This document shows positions 16,540-26,006 of a stretch of 64,000 nt of DNA, one piece after another. Below the pieces are notes generated by a model that searched no databases, was not told where the DNA came from, and worked only from the letters and a program-made list of their open reading frames with translations. Each line of letters begins with the position of its first letter. Position 1 is the stretch's first letter. The translations under genes and the position numbers were made by a program. The stretch comes from Streptomyces luteolifulvus (GTDB taxonomy: Bacteria > Actinomycetota > Actinomycetes > Streptomycetales > Streptomycetaceae), in contig NZ_VZRB01000022.1 of assembly GCF_008806595.1 (NCBI RefSeq), forward strand, positions 62,001 through 126,000, written 5' to 3'.

Positions 16540-18186
16540 ATGACGAATCACGGCGAAACGACCGGATCCTCCGGCAACGGCGACATCAACAGGCGACCCT
16601 CCGAGATCAGGGACACTCATGAGCAATCCGCACGCAAGACCGGCGAACCGGCAGGTGCGGACGACATGCCTGTCGGCTCCGATGGGCCCGTCGGCTGCCT
16701 GACATACGACGCACACGCAAGCGAGCACCAGGTCACCCTGCGCACGCCGGCCGAGCTGGCCGACGCTCTCCCGTATCTGCTCGGATACCGCCCCGAGGAC
16801 AGCATCGTCCTGGTCGCTCTGCACGACCGGAGCGGGCGCGGCCGGTTCGGCGGCCGGGCCCGGCTCGGCATTCCCTCCCACATGGACGACTGGGCCGACG
16901 TGGCCCGGCAACTGGCCCACGGCTTGATCACGGGCAGCGAGCGGAGGGGCGCCAAGCCGGAGCAGATGGTCGCCTACCTCTGCCAGGAACCGGCGAAAGG
17001 CGAGTCCGGCCGGCAGGTCAAGGAGCGGCTGGCCTCACTGGCCGGGATGCTGCGCACGGAGTGCGGGCGGCACGACGTGCCGGTGATCGAGGCACTGTGC
17101 ATCTCGGACGGCCGGTTCTGGTCGTACTGCTGCCCGAGTGAGGGATGCTGTCCTCCCGACGGGCTGCCGATGGGACTGCCCGGGACCTCCGTGCTGGCCG
17201 CCGCCGCGACCTACGCCGGGATTCAGGTGCGGGGCACGCTGCGCGAGATGCGGGCCAGGCTGCAGCCCTGGGAAACCGCCGCGGCACTGGAGCAGGAGGT
17301 CGTCCTGGACACCACCAGCATGGCGCTGGTCTCCAGGATGCTCGACGAGGAGAGCCGGGCGGACGTGGCCGAGGAGACCATGGAACTCGCCTGGCGGGCA
17401 CTGACACGCTTCGCAGAAGCGTCGCCTGTCGCCGGTTCCCTTCAGGCGGACCTGCGTGACGACACACTCCTCGGACACGAGGAAGCCGCCGCCCTGATCC
17501 TCGGTCTGCAGGACCGCACGACCCGGGACCGCGCGGCCGAATGGATGGAGGGCGACGAGGCAGACCCGGCCCTGCGCCTGTGGCGAGCCCTCGCCCGCCG
17601 CTGTGTCGGTCCGTACGGCGAACACGCGGCGGCTCCCCTCACTCTGGCCGGTTGGGTCGCCTGGTCCGCCGGGGACGGCATCGAAGCCCGGGAAGCGCTG
17701 GCCATGGCTCTCGCCGCGGATCCCGGCTACTTCTTCGCCCGGCTCCTGCACCAGGCGTGCAACGAGGATCTCGACCCGGAGTCGATCCGCCGTTGCCTGC
17801 GTGCGGAACGCGAGCGGCGCACGGGGGCGGAAGCGGAGAGCGACGAGCAGGGGGTGCCGCAGCAGGATGCGGCGACCGGTACGGGCGGGGTGCAACCGGC
17901 TCCTTCGTCGGGTGCGTCTTCCCGTCGTCGACGCCGGACGCGTTCCGCCGCGTGCCAGGACAGCGGCCCCGGCTCCGTGGCAGCGGGCGGACGGCAGCCG
18001 CGAGAACGACAGCCGGGCCTGGGCGGATCTCGCCCGCGAACCCGGGCGGCGGGCGGTTCCCGTTCGGGCGCGCGGAGGCCGGGAGGCGGAGGTCGACGTG
18101 TCTCCGGGAATGGGGTTCCACGGGGGAGCAGCACCGGCTCCGGGAGCCTGAGTCCGGGGAACGATGCGCCTGGGGGCAAGACATGA
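16540..18186 (+). CDS. DUF4192 domain protein
   Basis: The 548-residue protein has a disordered N-terminus (1-58), then the DUF4192 core from VTLRTPAELADALPYLLGYRPEDSIV through ALCISDGRFWSY, TSVLAAAATYAGI, LTLAGWVAWSAGDGIEAREALAMALAADPGY. The core ends near residue 425. The last 120 residues are rich in Arg, Gly, Ser and Pro with no conserved motif, a likely flexible nucleic-acid-binding or linker tail. DUF4192 has no published activity that I know. The gene is divergent from recQ (143 bp apart), a pairing I remember from other streptomycetes. Start ATG 16540 lies 48 bases after the TTATCCACAG segment. Confidence 0.8.
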   Translation: MTNHGETTGSSGNGDINRRPSEIRDTHEQSARKTGEPAGADDMPVGSDGPVGCLTYDAHASEHQVTLRTPAELADALPYLLGYRPEDSIVLVALHDRSGRGRFGGRARLGIPSHMDDWADVARQLAHGLITGSERRGAKPEQMVAYLCQEPAKGESGRQVKERLASLAGMLRTECGRHDVPVIEALCISDGRFWSYCCPSEGCCPPDGLPMGLPGTSVLAAAATYAGIQVRGTLREMRARLQPWETAAALEQEVVLDTTSMALVSRMLDEESRADVAEETMELAWRALTRFAEASPVAGSLQADLRDDTLLGHEEAAALILGLQDRTTRDRAAEWMEGDEADPALRLWRALARRCVGPYGEHAAAPLTLAGWVAWSAGDGIEAREALAMALAADPGYFFARLLHQACNEDLDPESIRRCLRAERERRTGAEAESDEQGVPQQDAATGTGGVQPAPSSGASSRRRRRTRSAACQDSGPGSVAAGGRQPRERQPGLGGSRPRTRAAGGSRSGARRPGGGGRRVSGNGVPRGSSTGSGSLSPGNDAPGGKT

Positions 18187-18505
18187 GCAATCATGGGGTG
18201 CGGTTCGGCCGACGTACGTCACGAGGCTGACCCGTCCGGACCGCGGTGCGGAGTGTGCCCCCGAGAGATCGGGCTGACCCGCCGGCGGGTCGGACGCCCG
18301 CTCCTCCGTACGGTCGGCTCGCTCGGTCCGCCGTGTTCGAGGAGGCGGCGGACGGACAATTACCGGGGGCGTGACCTCGTAAGACGTGGTCGCGGAGAAC
18401 AATCGCCGGCCATTCGGGACGCAGCTCTCGGACCGATGTGGATCAGCCGTTGATGAGGCCGAGGAAGGGAGTGTTTATCGTCAAGCAGACGACTATGATC
18501 GCGAC
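18187..18505. other. 319-bp intergenic region upstream of the NrtR gene
   Basis: It holds the NrtR operator at its right end and a GAGGAAGGGAG purine run at 18461-18471. No gene is supported. Confidence 0.5.
18478..18492. promoter_or_regulatory. Probable NrtR operator (inverted repeat)
   Basis: TCGTC-AAGCA-GACGA is a perfect 5-bp inverted repeat with a 5-bp spacer in a TTTA...CTAT context, 13 bp before the NrtR start codon. NrtR proteins bind AT-flanked inverted repeats of this size near their own genes, so autoregulation is the simplest reading. Confidence 0.55.
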
Positions 18506-19264
18506 ATGCCCTACGACCCGTCAGCCTTTCCGCCCTTCGCCGTCACTGTGGACCTGGTCGTGCTGACCGTGCGCCGCCATGCCCTGTGCGCGCTGGCGGT
18601 GCGCAGGGGCGAGCCGCCGTTCCAGGGGCGGTGGGCGCTCCCTGGTGGCTTCGTACGGCCCGACGAGGATCTGGCGCAGGCAGCGGCGCGCGAGTTGGTC
18701 GAGGAGACGGGGCTGCGCGCGCACGACCCGTCCGTGCCCGCCCAGGACAACGGCGCCCACCTGGAACAGCTCGCCACCTACGGCGACCCCAAGCGCGATC
18801 CCCGGATGCGCGTGGTCAGCGTCGCCCACCTCGCGCTCGCCCCCGACCTGCCGGCGCCGCGCGCGGGCGGCGACGCGAGCAACGCGCGCTGGGCGCCCGT
18901 GGAGGAGCTGCTGCAGCAGGGCGGCTACGGTCGGGACGGCGAGCCGGTCGCACCGCTCGCCTTCGATCATCACCAGATCCTGGCGGACGGCGTGGAGCGG
19001 GCCCGGTCCAAGATCGAGTACTCGTCGCTGGCCACCGCGTTCTGCCCGTCCGAGTTCACCGTCGGGGAGCTGCGCCGCGTCTACGAGGCGGTGTGGGGAG
19101 TGGCGCTCGACCCGCGCAACTTTCACCGCAAGGTCACGGGCACACCGGGGTTCCTCGTCCCCACCGGCGGCACGACCACGCGCCAGGGCGGCCGTCCGGC
19201 CCAGCTCTTCCGGGCCGGCGGTGCCACCCTGCTCAACCCCCCGATGCTGCGCCCCGAGGTCTGA
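18506..19264 (+). CDS. NrtR-family regulator (Nudix domain plus winged helix)
   Basis: The 252-residue protein joins a Nudix domain (residues 10-145) to a C-terminal winged helix (about 160-235: IEYSSLATAFCPSEFTVGEL, VYEAVWG, DPRNFHRKV). This is the NrtR architecture; NrtR regulators sense ADP-ribose or related NAD metabolites. The Nudix box at residues 48-70 keeps every catalytic position (Gly48, Glu54, Arg62-Glu63, Glu66-Glu67, Gly69), unlike many NrtR proteins where it is degenerate, so hydrolase activity is possible. ATG 18506 is used although no strong ribosome site lies between it and the operator; the frame is open further upstream. No NAD genes are adjacent, so its regulon must be elsewhere or limited to itself. 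Confidence 0.82.
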   Translation: MPYDPSAFPPFAVTVDLVVLTVRRHALCALAVRRGEPPFQGRWALPGGFVRPDEDLAQAAARELVEETGLRAHDPSVPAQDNGAHLEQLATYGDPKRDPRMRVVSVAHLALAPDLPAPRAGGDASNARWAPVEELLQQGGYGRDGEPVAPLAFDHHQILADGVERARSKIEYSSLATAFCPSEFTVGELRRVYEAVWGVALDPRNFHRKVTGTPGFLVPTGGTTTRQGGRPAQLFRAGGATLLNPPMLRPEV

Positions 19265-19366
19265 GGCGGGGGCCCTGTGGGGATGGAAGGTGGACGGGTC
19301 CGCGCCCGAACCGCGGCGGGCGTTGAAATGCCTGAAAACTGGACATAGCGCGCTATCTTGCTGCGG

Positions 19367-21235
19367 GTGATCCAGGCCTTCGGACTGACCAGCACCCCCC
19401 GCAAGGAGCGTCCGCCCGCCCTCGACGATGTCTCCTTCGAAGCGCGCGCAGGCCGTGTCACCGTGCTCCTCGGAGCTCCCGGCGCCGGTAAGTCGACGGC
19501 CCTCAGGCTCATGCTCGAACTCCAACAGGGCCGGGGTGTCACCCATTTCAGAGGCCGCCCGCTGCACCGTATCGCCCACCCGTCGCGCGAAGTCGGCGTA
19601 CTCCTGGGCGACGTGCCGGGTCATCCCGCCCGCACCGTCCGCGGCCACCTGCGCATGCTGTGCGCCGCGACGGGCGTCCCGGTCGGCCGTGCCGACGAAG
19701 TCCTGGAGGTGGTCGGCCTCGTCAGCCTGCGCGGTGAACGGCTCGGCACCCTGTCACGCGGCATGGACCGCCGCCTCGGCTTGGCCTGTGCCCTGCTGCC
19801 CGACCCGCACACGCTCGTGCTCGACGACCCGGCCCGCGGCCTGTCCACGCGCGAAAGTCACTGGCTGCACGGCTTGCTGCGGGCGCACGCGACCCACGGT
19901 GGCACGGCCCTGTTCACGACGGCCGACCCCAAGGAGGCCGCGCGCACCGCCGACCAGGTCGTCACGCTCGCCGAGGGCCGGCTGGTCGCCGACCAGGAGG
20001 CCGCGGACTTCGCGCGCACCCGGCTGCGCCCCCGTGTAGCCGTCCGCAGCCCGCACGCCGCCCGCCTCGCAGCACAGCTCGCCAAGGAGGCCCGTACCGG
20101 GCGGCGCTCCGTCGAAGTCGTACGGGAGGGCGGCAACCGCCTGTCCGTGTATGGCAGTACGTGCGCCGAGGTCGGCGAAACGGCCTTCCGGCACAACATC
20201 CTCGTCCACCAACTCGCCGACGAGATCGGGGACATGGGACCGGCTCCGCTCCCCTCGAACGTCCCAGGCGTGCAGGGGGCACAGCTGGACGACCCGGCGA
20301 GGGGCGCCGCTGAGCCCTCCGTGACCGGTAAGGACGGGTCGGCCGCGGAGAGAACGGAAGACGCCGAAGGAGAAGTCCACGACCGGGGAGCCGTATCGCC
20401 GGCACTACCCCCCGCAGCGGCCGATACCTCCTCTCCCCTCCCACCGCCCATCTCCGTACGCTCCGCGCCCAGCCCTCTGCGCCCGCTGCGCTACGAGCTG
20501 CGCCGCGCCGCCGGGATCCGCACCGGGTTCCTCACGGGCGGCGCCGTGCTCGTCACCTCCGCCCTCACCGCCGTACTCCTGGCCCGTGTCGGTCACACCC
20601 CCCAGCCGCGCCTGCTGGCCGCATGGCCGCGGGAGCTGCCGCTGCCGCCCGCGGCTCTCGGCGCGGGCCTGCTCGGGGCGCTCGCTTTCGGCGACGAGTT
20701 CCGCCATCCTGCCCTGGCGGCGGACCGGGGCACCGTGCCCCGCCGGCTGGGGCTGCTGGCCGCGAAACTCGTCGTCGCCGCGGTCACCGCGCTGCTGCTG
20801 GCCCTGCTCTCGGTGGGCTGCGACGCCGAATTGCTCTATCTCTTCTACGGTCGGGAGCTCGTGGAAGTTCCGGGTGACTGGCTTTCGCTGAGCGCGAGTT
20901 GGATCGGGTTCGTGGTCGGATGCGCCTGGGCCGGTGTACTGGCGGCGGGCACGTTCCGGTCCACCACGGCCGGGCTCGCGGCGGTGGTCGCCGTACCGGT
21001 TCTGGTCGTGCCCCTCGTACAGAAGGCCGTGGAGGGGCCGTCCGTGCGGACGGCCGCCGGAATTCCCGCGCGGCTGCGCGAGGTGTTCCTGATGCAGTGG
21101 CCCTTCGGCGGGGACCGCTATGTGGCTGCTGCGGCGCGGGTGCTCGTCCAACCCGTGGGTGGTGCGCTGATGTTGTCCCTCGTGGCTCTCCTCGGGGCGT
21201 ACCTGCTCACGACCCTGCGCAGCAGGGTCCGATGA
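19367..21235 (+). CDS. ABC transporter with fused ATPase and membrane domains
   Basis: The 622-residue protein starts with an ABC ATPase (residues 1-215): Walker A GAPGAGKS at 36-43, signature LSRGMDRRLGLACALL, Walker B HTLVLDDPARGLS. Residues about 260-350 are a Pro/Glu-rich linker. The rest holds some six hydrophobic segments (for example GFLTGGAVLVTSALTAVLLAR, LVVAAVTALLLALLSVG, GGALMLSLVALLGAYLL) of ABC-2 type. ATPase and permease on one chain in this order is a half-transporter of the export kind, but the substrate is unknown. GTG 19367 (VIQAFGLTS) is preferred to the TTG three codons upstream; no good Shine-Dalgarno is present, so the mRNA may be leaderless. It lies upstream of whiH on the same strand. 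Confidence 0.82.
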   Translation: MIQAFGLTSTPRKERPPALDDVSFEARAGRVTVLLGAPGAGKSTALRLMLELQQGRGVTHFRGRPLHRIAHPSREVGVLLGDVPGHPARTVRGHLRMLCAATGVPVGRADEVLEVVGLVSLRGERLGTLSRGMDRRLGLACALLPDPHTLVLDDPARGLSTRESHWLHGLLRAHATHGGTALFTTADPKEAARTADQVVTLAEGRLVADQEAADFARTRLRPRVAVRSPHAARLAAQLAKEARTGRRSVEVVREGGNRLSVYGSTCAEVGETAFRHNILVHQLADEIGDMGPAPLPSNVPGVQGAQLDDPARGAAEPSVTGKDGSAAERTEDAEGEVHDRGAVSPALPPAAADTSSPLPPPISVRSAPSPLRPLRYELRRAAGIRTGFLTGGAVLVTSALTAVLLARVGHTPQPRLLAAWPRELPLPPAALGAGLLGALAFGDEFRHPALAADRGTVPRRLGLLAAKLVVAAVTALLLALLSVGCDAELLYLFYGRELVEVPGDWLSLSASWIGFVVGCAWAGVLAAGTFRSTTAGLAAVVAVPVLVVPLVQKAVEGPSVRTAAGIPARLREVFLMQWPFGGDRYVAAAARVLVQPVGGALMLSLVALLGAYLLTTLRSRVR

Positions 21236-21397
21236 CGGCGTCTGGCACCCTTCGGATCCAGCACTGCGCACAACTTCCCGGGGAAAGCCCATTTCTTTCC
21301 GATAAGGCGTCAATTGCGACGGGGTGAGCGATCACCCTTTCGTGTGCTTTTCACCAAAGCCCTCAAGGGAGTTGGAGCCAACGCCGACAAAGGATGC

Positions 21398-22285
21398 GTG
21401 AGTACCCTTGCGCACACCATGATGACCGCCGCCCGCTCCGCAGACTCCGGTCTCGCCGGCCCGGGCGAACTCGACCGCTACCCGTACGCGGAGGCGCCGG
21501 CCGCCGACCGTGTCGGGGCCCCCGTCTGGGAGGGCGCGGACCCGGAGCTGGGCCGCGCCGGCCGGCGCGCTGCAGGCAGCCGTGGCCGCGGGCTGCACGG
21601 CCAACTCGTCCAGCAACTGGGCCAGATGATCGTCTCCGGTGACCTGGGCGCCGACCGGCCGCTCGTGCCCGAGGAGATCGGCCAGCGTTTCGAGGTCTCC
21701 CGCACCGTCGTCCGTGAGTCCCTCCGTGTCCTGGAGGCCAAGGGCCTGGTCAGTGCCCGCCCCAACGTCGGCACGCGCGTGCGCCCCGTCAGCGACTGGA
21801 ATCTGCTCGACCCGGACATCATCGAGTGGCGGGCCTTCGGCCCGCAGCGTGACGACCAGCGCCGCGAGCTGAGCGAACTGCGCTGGACGATCGAGCCGCT
21901 CGCCGCGCGTCTTGCCGCGGGGCACGGGCGCGAGGACCTCCAGCAGCGGCTCGCCGACATGGTCGAGATCATGGGCCACGCCATGGGTCAGGGTGACGCC
22001 CTCACGTTCTCCCGCGCCGACGCCGAGTTCCACTCCCTGCTCATCCAGGTCGCGGGCAACCGGATGCTGGAGCACCTCTCCGGGATCGTGTCGGCCGCCC
22101 TTCAGGTGTCCGGCGGCCCGGTCACCGGCTGTGACCGCCCGAACGACACGTCGCTGGGGCACCACAGCAGGATCGTCGACGCCCTCGCCACCGGAGACGG
22201 CCCGGCCGCCGAGGGAGCCATGCGGCAACTGCTCACCGTCCACCCCGAGGTGGAGCGCGTGGTGCCTGCGCCGCGCGAGCACTGA
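21398..22285 (+). CDS. whiH: WhiH sporulation regulator (GntR family)
   Basis: WhiH is a GntR/FadR-type regulator needed for septation of aerial hyphae in Streptomyces. The 295-residue product has the winged helix at about residues 66-130 (LVQQLGQMIVSGDLG, PEEIGQRFEVSRTVVRESLRVLEAKGLV), then an FCD ligand domain (about 150-280, with LRWTIEPLAARLAA, ADAEFHSLLIQVAGN and GHHSRIVDAL) whose histidines usually bind metal or acid. GTG 21398 follows AAAGGA and gives VSTLAHTMMTAARS, the start of known WhiH. Its position directly before hrdB is diagnostic. The 160-bp leader should hold its promoter. Confidence 0.93.
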   Translation: MSTLAHTMMTAARSADSGLAGPGELDRYPYAEAPAADRVGAPVWEGADPELGRAGRRAAGSRGRGLHGQLVQQLGQMIVSGDLGADRPLVPEEIGQRFEVSRTVVRESLRVLEAKGLVSARPNVGTRVRPVSDWNLLDPDIIEWRAFGPQRDDQRRELSELRWTIEPLAARLAAGHGREDLQQRLADMVEIMGHAMGQGDALTFSRADAEFHSLLIQVAGNRMLEHLSGIVSAALQVSGGPVTGCDRPNDTSLGHHSRIVDALATGDGPAAEGAMRQLLTVHPEVERVVPAPREH

Positions 22286-22362
22286 CCACGCACCGAGGAC
22301 GGCGCAGCCGGGGGGTGTCCCCCCTCCTTGTGGCACCGCTCGGCCGGCGAACCGTCTCCCCT

Positions 22363-22400
22363 CGGACCCCGCAGGATCTTCAGGGACCCTGCGGGGTCCG
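22363..22400 (+). terminator. Hairpin terminator after whiH
   Basis: A perfect 13-bp stem is formed by 22363-22375 (CGGACCCCGCAGG) and 22388-22400 (CCTGCGGGGTCCG) with a 12-nt loop, 77 bases after the whiH stop codon. Confidence 0.85.
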
Positions 22401-22714
22401 ACGGTGCGACGAGGCGACCGAGCTGTGAGGATGTACCCGGTCACCATAGGAGGTGACCTCTTCTGTCCGTGCCTGACCGATTTTGAGTGCTTACGGGGTG
22501 TGACTCGGGCCACGCAGATTGGGCGTAACGCTCGTGGAGACAGTGCGATGACCTAAGAGGTGACAGCCGAGGAGGGAATACGGACGCCGCTCACGGCGCT
22601 GTGCATCTTCCCGGCCCCCGCCCGCACCGTCGGCCCATCCCCAAGCCGGTGGTCGGCTCCTGTCCGCCGTGGACGGGGCCGGAAGCCGTTTTCCAACGTT
22701 CCGAGAGGTTGTTC
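22401..22714 (+). promoter_or_regulatory. Untranslated upstream region of hrdB
   Basis: This 314-bp gap must hold the hrdB promoters. It is less GC-rich than its surroundings around 22480-22510 (GATTTTGAGTGCTTACGG), where a TTGAGT could serve as -35. I cannot fix a -10 or a SigR-type site with confidence. No small gene is supported. Confidence 0.45.
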
Positions 22715-24250
<1,536 letters not shown>

Positions 24251-24268
24251 GTCGCGTTCGTACGACAC

Positions 24269-24305
24269 CGAAGGCCCGGTTCCCCGCGTGGGAGCCGGGC
24301 CTTCG
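24269..24305 (+). terminator. Hairpin terminator after hrdB
   Basis: CGAAGGCCCGG (24269-24279) pairs with CCGGGCCTTCG (24295-24305), and an inner TCCC/GGGA pair extends the stem. It lies 18 bases after the hrdB stop. Confidence 0.9.
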
Positions 24306-24372
24306 TGCTGCGGACCACCGCACTCTGCATCACTCTGGGTGTCCGATCATCACCCCGGAGTGAGGAGGATGC

Positions 24373-25239
24373 ATGTACCGTCGCATTGCCCGAACCCTGT
24401 CCCGGCCGCTGGTTCTGGCGGCCGTGGCGGCCGCGATACCGCTGGTGACCACTGCCCCGGCCGCTGCCGACAGCGTGGTCGTCGGCGGCTTTCCCGTGGA
24501 CGTGTCCCAGAGCCCGTGGACGGTGGCGCTGTCCAGCCGTGACCGGTTCGGAGGTACGCGGGGCGGTCAGTTCTGCGGGGGTGTGGCCGTCGGTCGCACC
24601 ACCGTGCTCACCGCCGCCCACTGCCTGAACGAGGAGGTGCTGGGAGGGCCACCGGACCGCGTGAAGGACCTCAGGGTCATCACCGGCAGGACCGACCTGC
24701 TCTCGAATCAGGGCCAGGAGATCGCCGTGCGTGACACCTGGGTGAACCCGGGCTACGACGCCGGCAGTAATGCCGGGGACTTCGCCGTGATCACTCTTGC
24801 CACGCCTCTTGCCCAGTCCTCTGTCATCCCCATGGCCGCGGCCGGTGATCCTGCCTACGGGCCGGGTACGAGGGCGATGGTCTACGGCTGGGGCGACATG
24901 ACGGGTGCCGGCGACTACGTGCACAGTCTGCGGGCGGCACCGCTGCACGTGTTGTCCGACGCCCTCTGCAAGGGCGCCTATCCAGGCGGCGGCGACGGCA
25001 CATACGTCCCTGGCGCCATGGTGTGCGCCGGGGAGCCCACAGGCAGCCGTGACGCGTGTCAGGGGGACAGCGGAGGCCCGTTGGTCGCCCGGGGGAAGCT
25101 GATCGGGCTCGTGTCCTGGGGGAGTGGCTGTGGGCGCCCGGGCAGCCCGGGTGTCTACACGCGCGTGTCGGACGTTGTGAGGAAGCTGGGGTGGGGCCGC
25201 GCCGCGCGGGGAGCCGAAAGGGCGCCTGGCCGCGCCTGA
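24373..25239 (+). CDS. Secreted trypsin-like serine protease (family S1)
   Basis: The 288-residue protein has a signal peptide (RR near residues 3-4, hydrophobic core LVLAAVAAAIPLVTT, cleavage near APAAAD at about residue 33), so it is exported. The catalytic triad is visible: His83 in TAAHC, Asp136 in GDFAVITL and Ser233 in GDSGGPL, with six cysteines for disulfides. The mature N-terminus VVVGGFPVD resembles the activated trypsin start (IVGG), so maturation from a short propeptide is likely. The acid before the catalytic serine loop (SRDACQGDSGGP) suggests trypsin-type basic specificity. It is transcribed after the hrdB terminator from its own promoter. Confidence 0.93.
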   Translation: MYRRIARTLSRPLVLAAVAAAIPLVTTAPAAADSVVVGGFPVDVSQSPWTVALSSRDRFGGTRGGQFCGGVAVGRTTVLTAAHCLNEEVLGGPPDRVKDLRVITGRTDLLSNQGQEIAVRDTWVNPGYDAGSNAGDFAVITLATPLAQSSVIPMAAAGDPAYGPGTRAMVYGWGDMTGAGDYVHSLRAAPLHVLSDALCKGAYPGGGDGTYVPGAMVCAGEPTGSRDACQGDSGGPLVARGKLIGLVSWGSGCGRPGSPGVYTRVSDVVRKLGWGRAARGAERAPGRA

Positions 25240-25258
25240 GCGGGTTTCGCCGGCACGA

Positions 25259-25294
25259 GCCGGGCGGCTGCCCCTTCAGGGACAGCCGCCCGTT
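25259..25294. terminator. Bidirectional hairpin between the protease and DUF7455 genes
   Basis: CGGGCGGCTG (25261-25270) pairs with CAGCCGCCCG (25283-25292) and CCCC/GGG extends the stem inside. It lies between the two convergent stop codons (25239 and 25334). Confidence 0.8.
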
Positions 25295-25333
25295 CCGGCC
25301 TGTGCCGGGCTGGCTCGTCGTGGATGCGAGGTG

Positions 25334-25564
25334 TCAGCGCTCGTCTTCCGTGGCGGTTGCGGGAACGGTCGTCAGCCGCTCCGTCTCGTCCTGTATCTCG
25401 GCGGCGATCTTCTTGAGTTCCGGCTCGAACTTGCGTCCGTGGTGGGCGCAGAAGAGCAGTTCACCGCCGCTGAGCAGGACGACGCGCAGGTATGCCTGGG
25501 CGCCGCAGCGGTCGCAGCGATCGGCGGCCGTCAACGGGCTCGCGGGGGTCAGAACAGTAGTCAC
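25334..25564 (-). CDS. Small zinc-binding protein (DUF7455-type)
   Basis: The 76-residue protein has a CxxC pair (Cys17, Cys20) and a second metal-ligand group (Cys39, His41, His42), within RCDRCGAQAYLRVVLLSGGE and LLFCAHHGRKFEP. This zinc-ribbon-like core is widespread in actinobacteria and often found near the principal sigma factor gene, as here. The C-terminal half is a charged helix (FEPELKKIAAEIQDETERL). No function is established. GTG 25564 follows AGAGAAGAGGCG. It is convergent with the protease gene. Confidence 0.85.
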   Translation of the reverse strand: MTTVLTPASPLTAADRCDRCGAQAYLRVVLLSGGELLFCAHHGRKFEPELKKIAAEIQDETERLTTVPATATEDER

Positions 25565-26006
25565 GTCGCCTCTTCTCTAGCTCGACGAGCTGTCGTACCA
25601 GGGTCAACATCCAACCAGCCCCGACGTGTTCCCGCTCGGGGCTTTCCCTCGGAAAAATCTTCCGAGGCCGGCTGTCTGTTGCCGGTTGGCGGCGAATGTG
25701 CCGTATTGCGTGTCTGTGTGTCTTACGGTTTCGCGCTGTCTATCAATATCGTCGCCCTCCCGGCCGGGTTGCCGGTTGTTCATGAGGACGTGCCCGGAGC
25801 CTAAATGGTTCATGCCCCGAAGGGAACGTGATATGTACTTCACTCCATCGAGGGATCGAACATGCATGCGACTCTGGACTACTCTGAGTTCAGACGAGGG
25901 TTGCGTTACAACGGCTCTACCAGGCCTCGGTACCCTCTGAGCGGCTACCGAAGCCGCGCCCTTACCCAGAAGGGCCCCACCTGAAATTCAGCGAGGAGCG
26001 AACCGC
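25565..26006. other. 442-bp divergent region between DUF7455 and parE
   Basis: It holds both promoters. It is AT-richer than the genes (for example CTATCAATATCG near 25739), has a hairpin listed separately, and carries a GGAG ribosome site before parE. No open frame has coding character. Confidence 0.55.
25647..25667. promoter_or_regulatory. Inverted repeat 80 bp upstream of the DUF7455 start
   Basis: CCTCGGAA (25647-25654) and TTCCGAGG (25660-25667) form a perfect 8-bp inverted repeat around AAATC. It may be an operator or an RNA hairpin in the 5' leader of the small zinc protein. Confidence 0.4.

Noticed and set aside
22401..22714. A SigR-type promoter (GGAAT-N18-GTT) before hrdB
   Set aside because: A GGAAT exists near 22574, but no GTT follows at the right distance.
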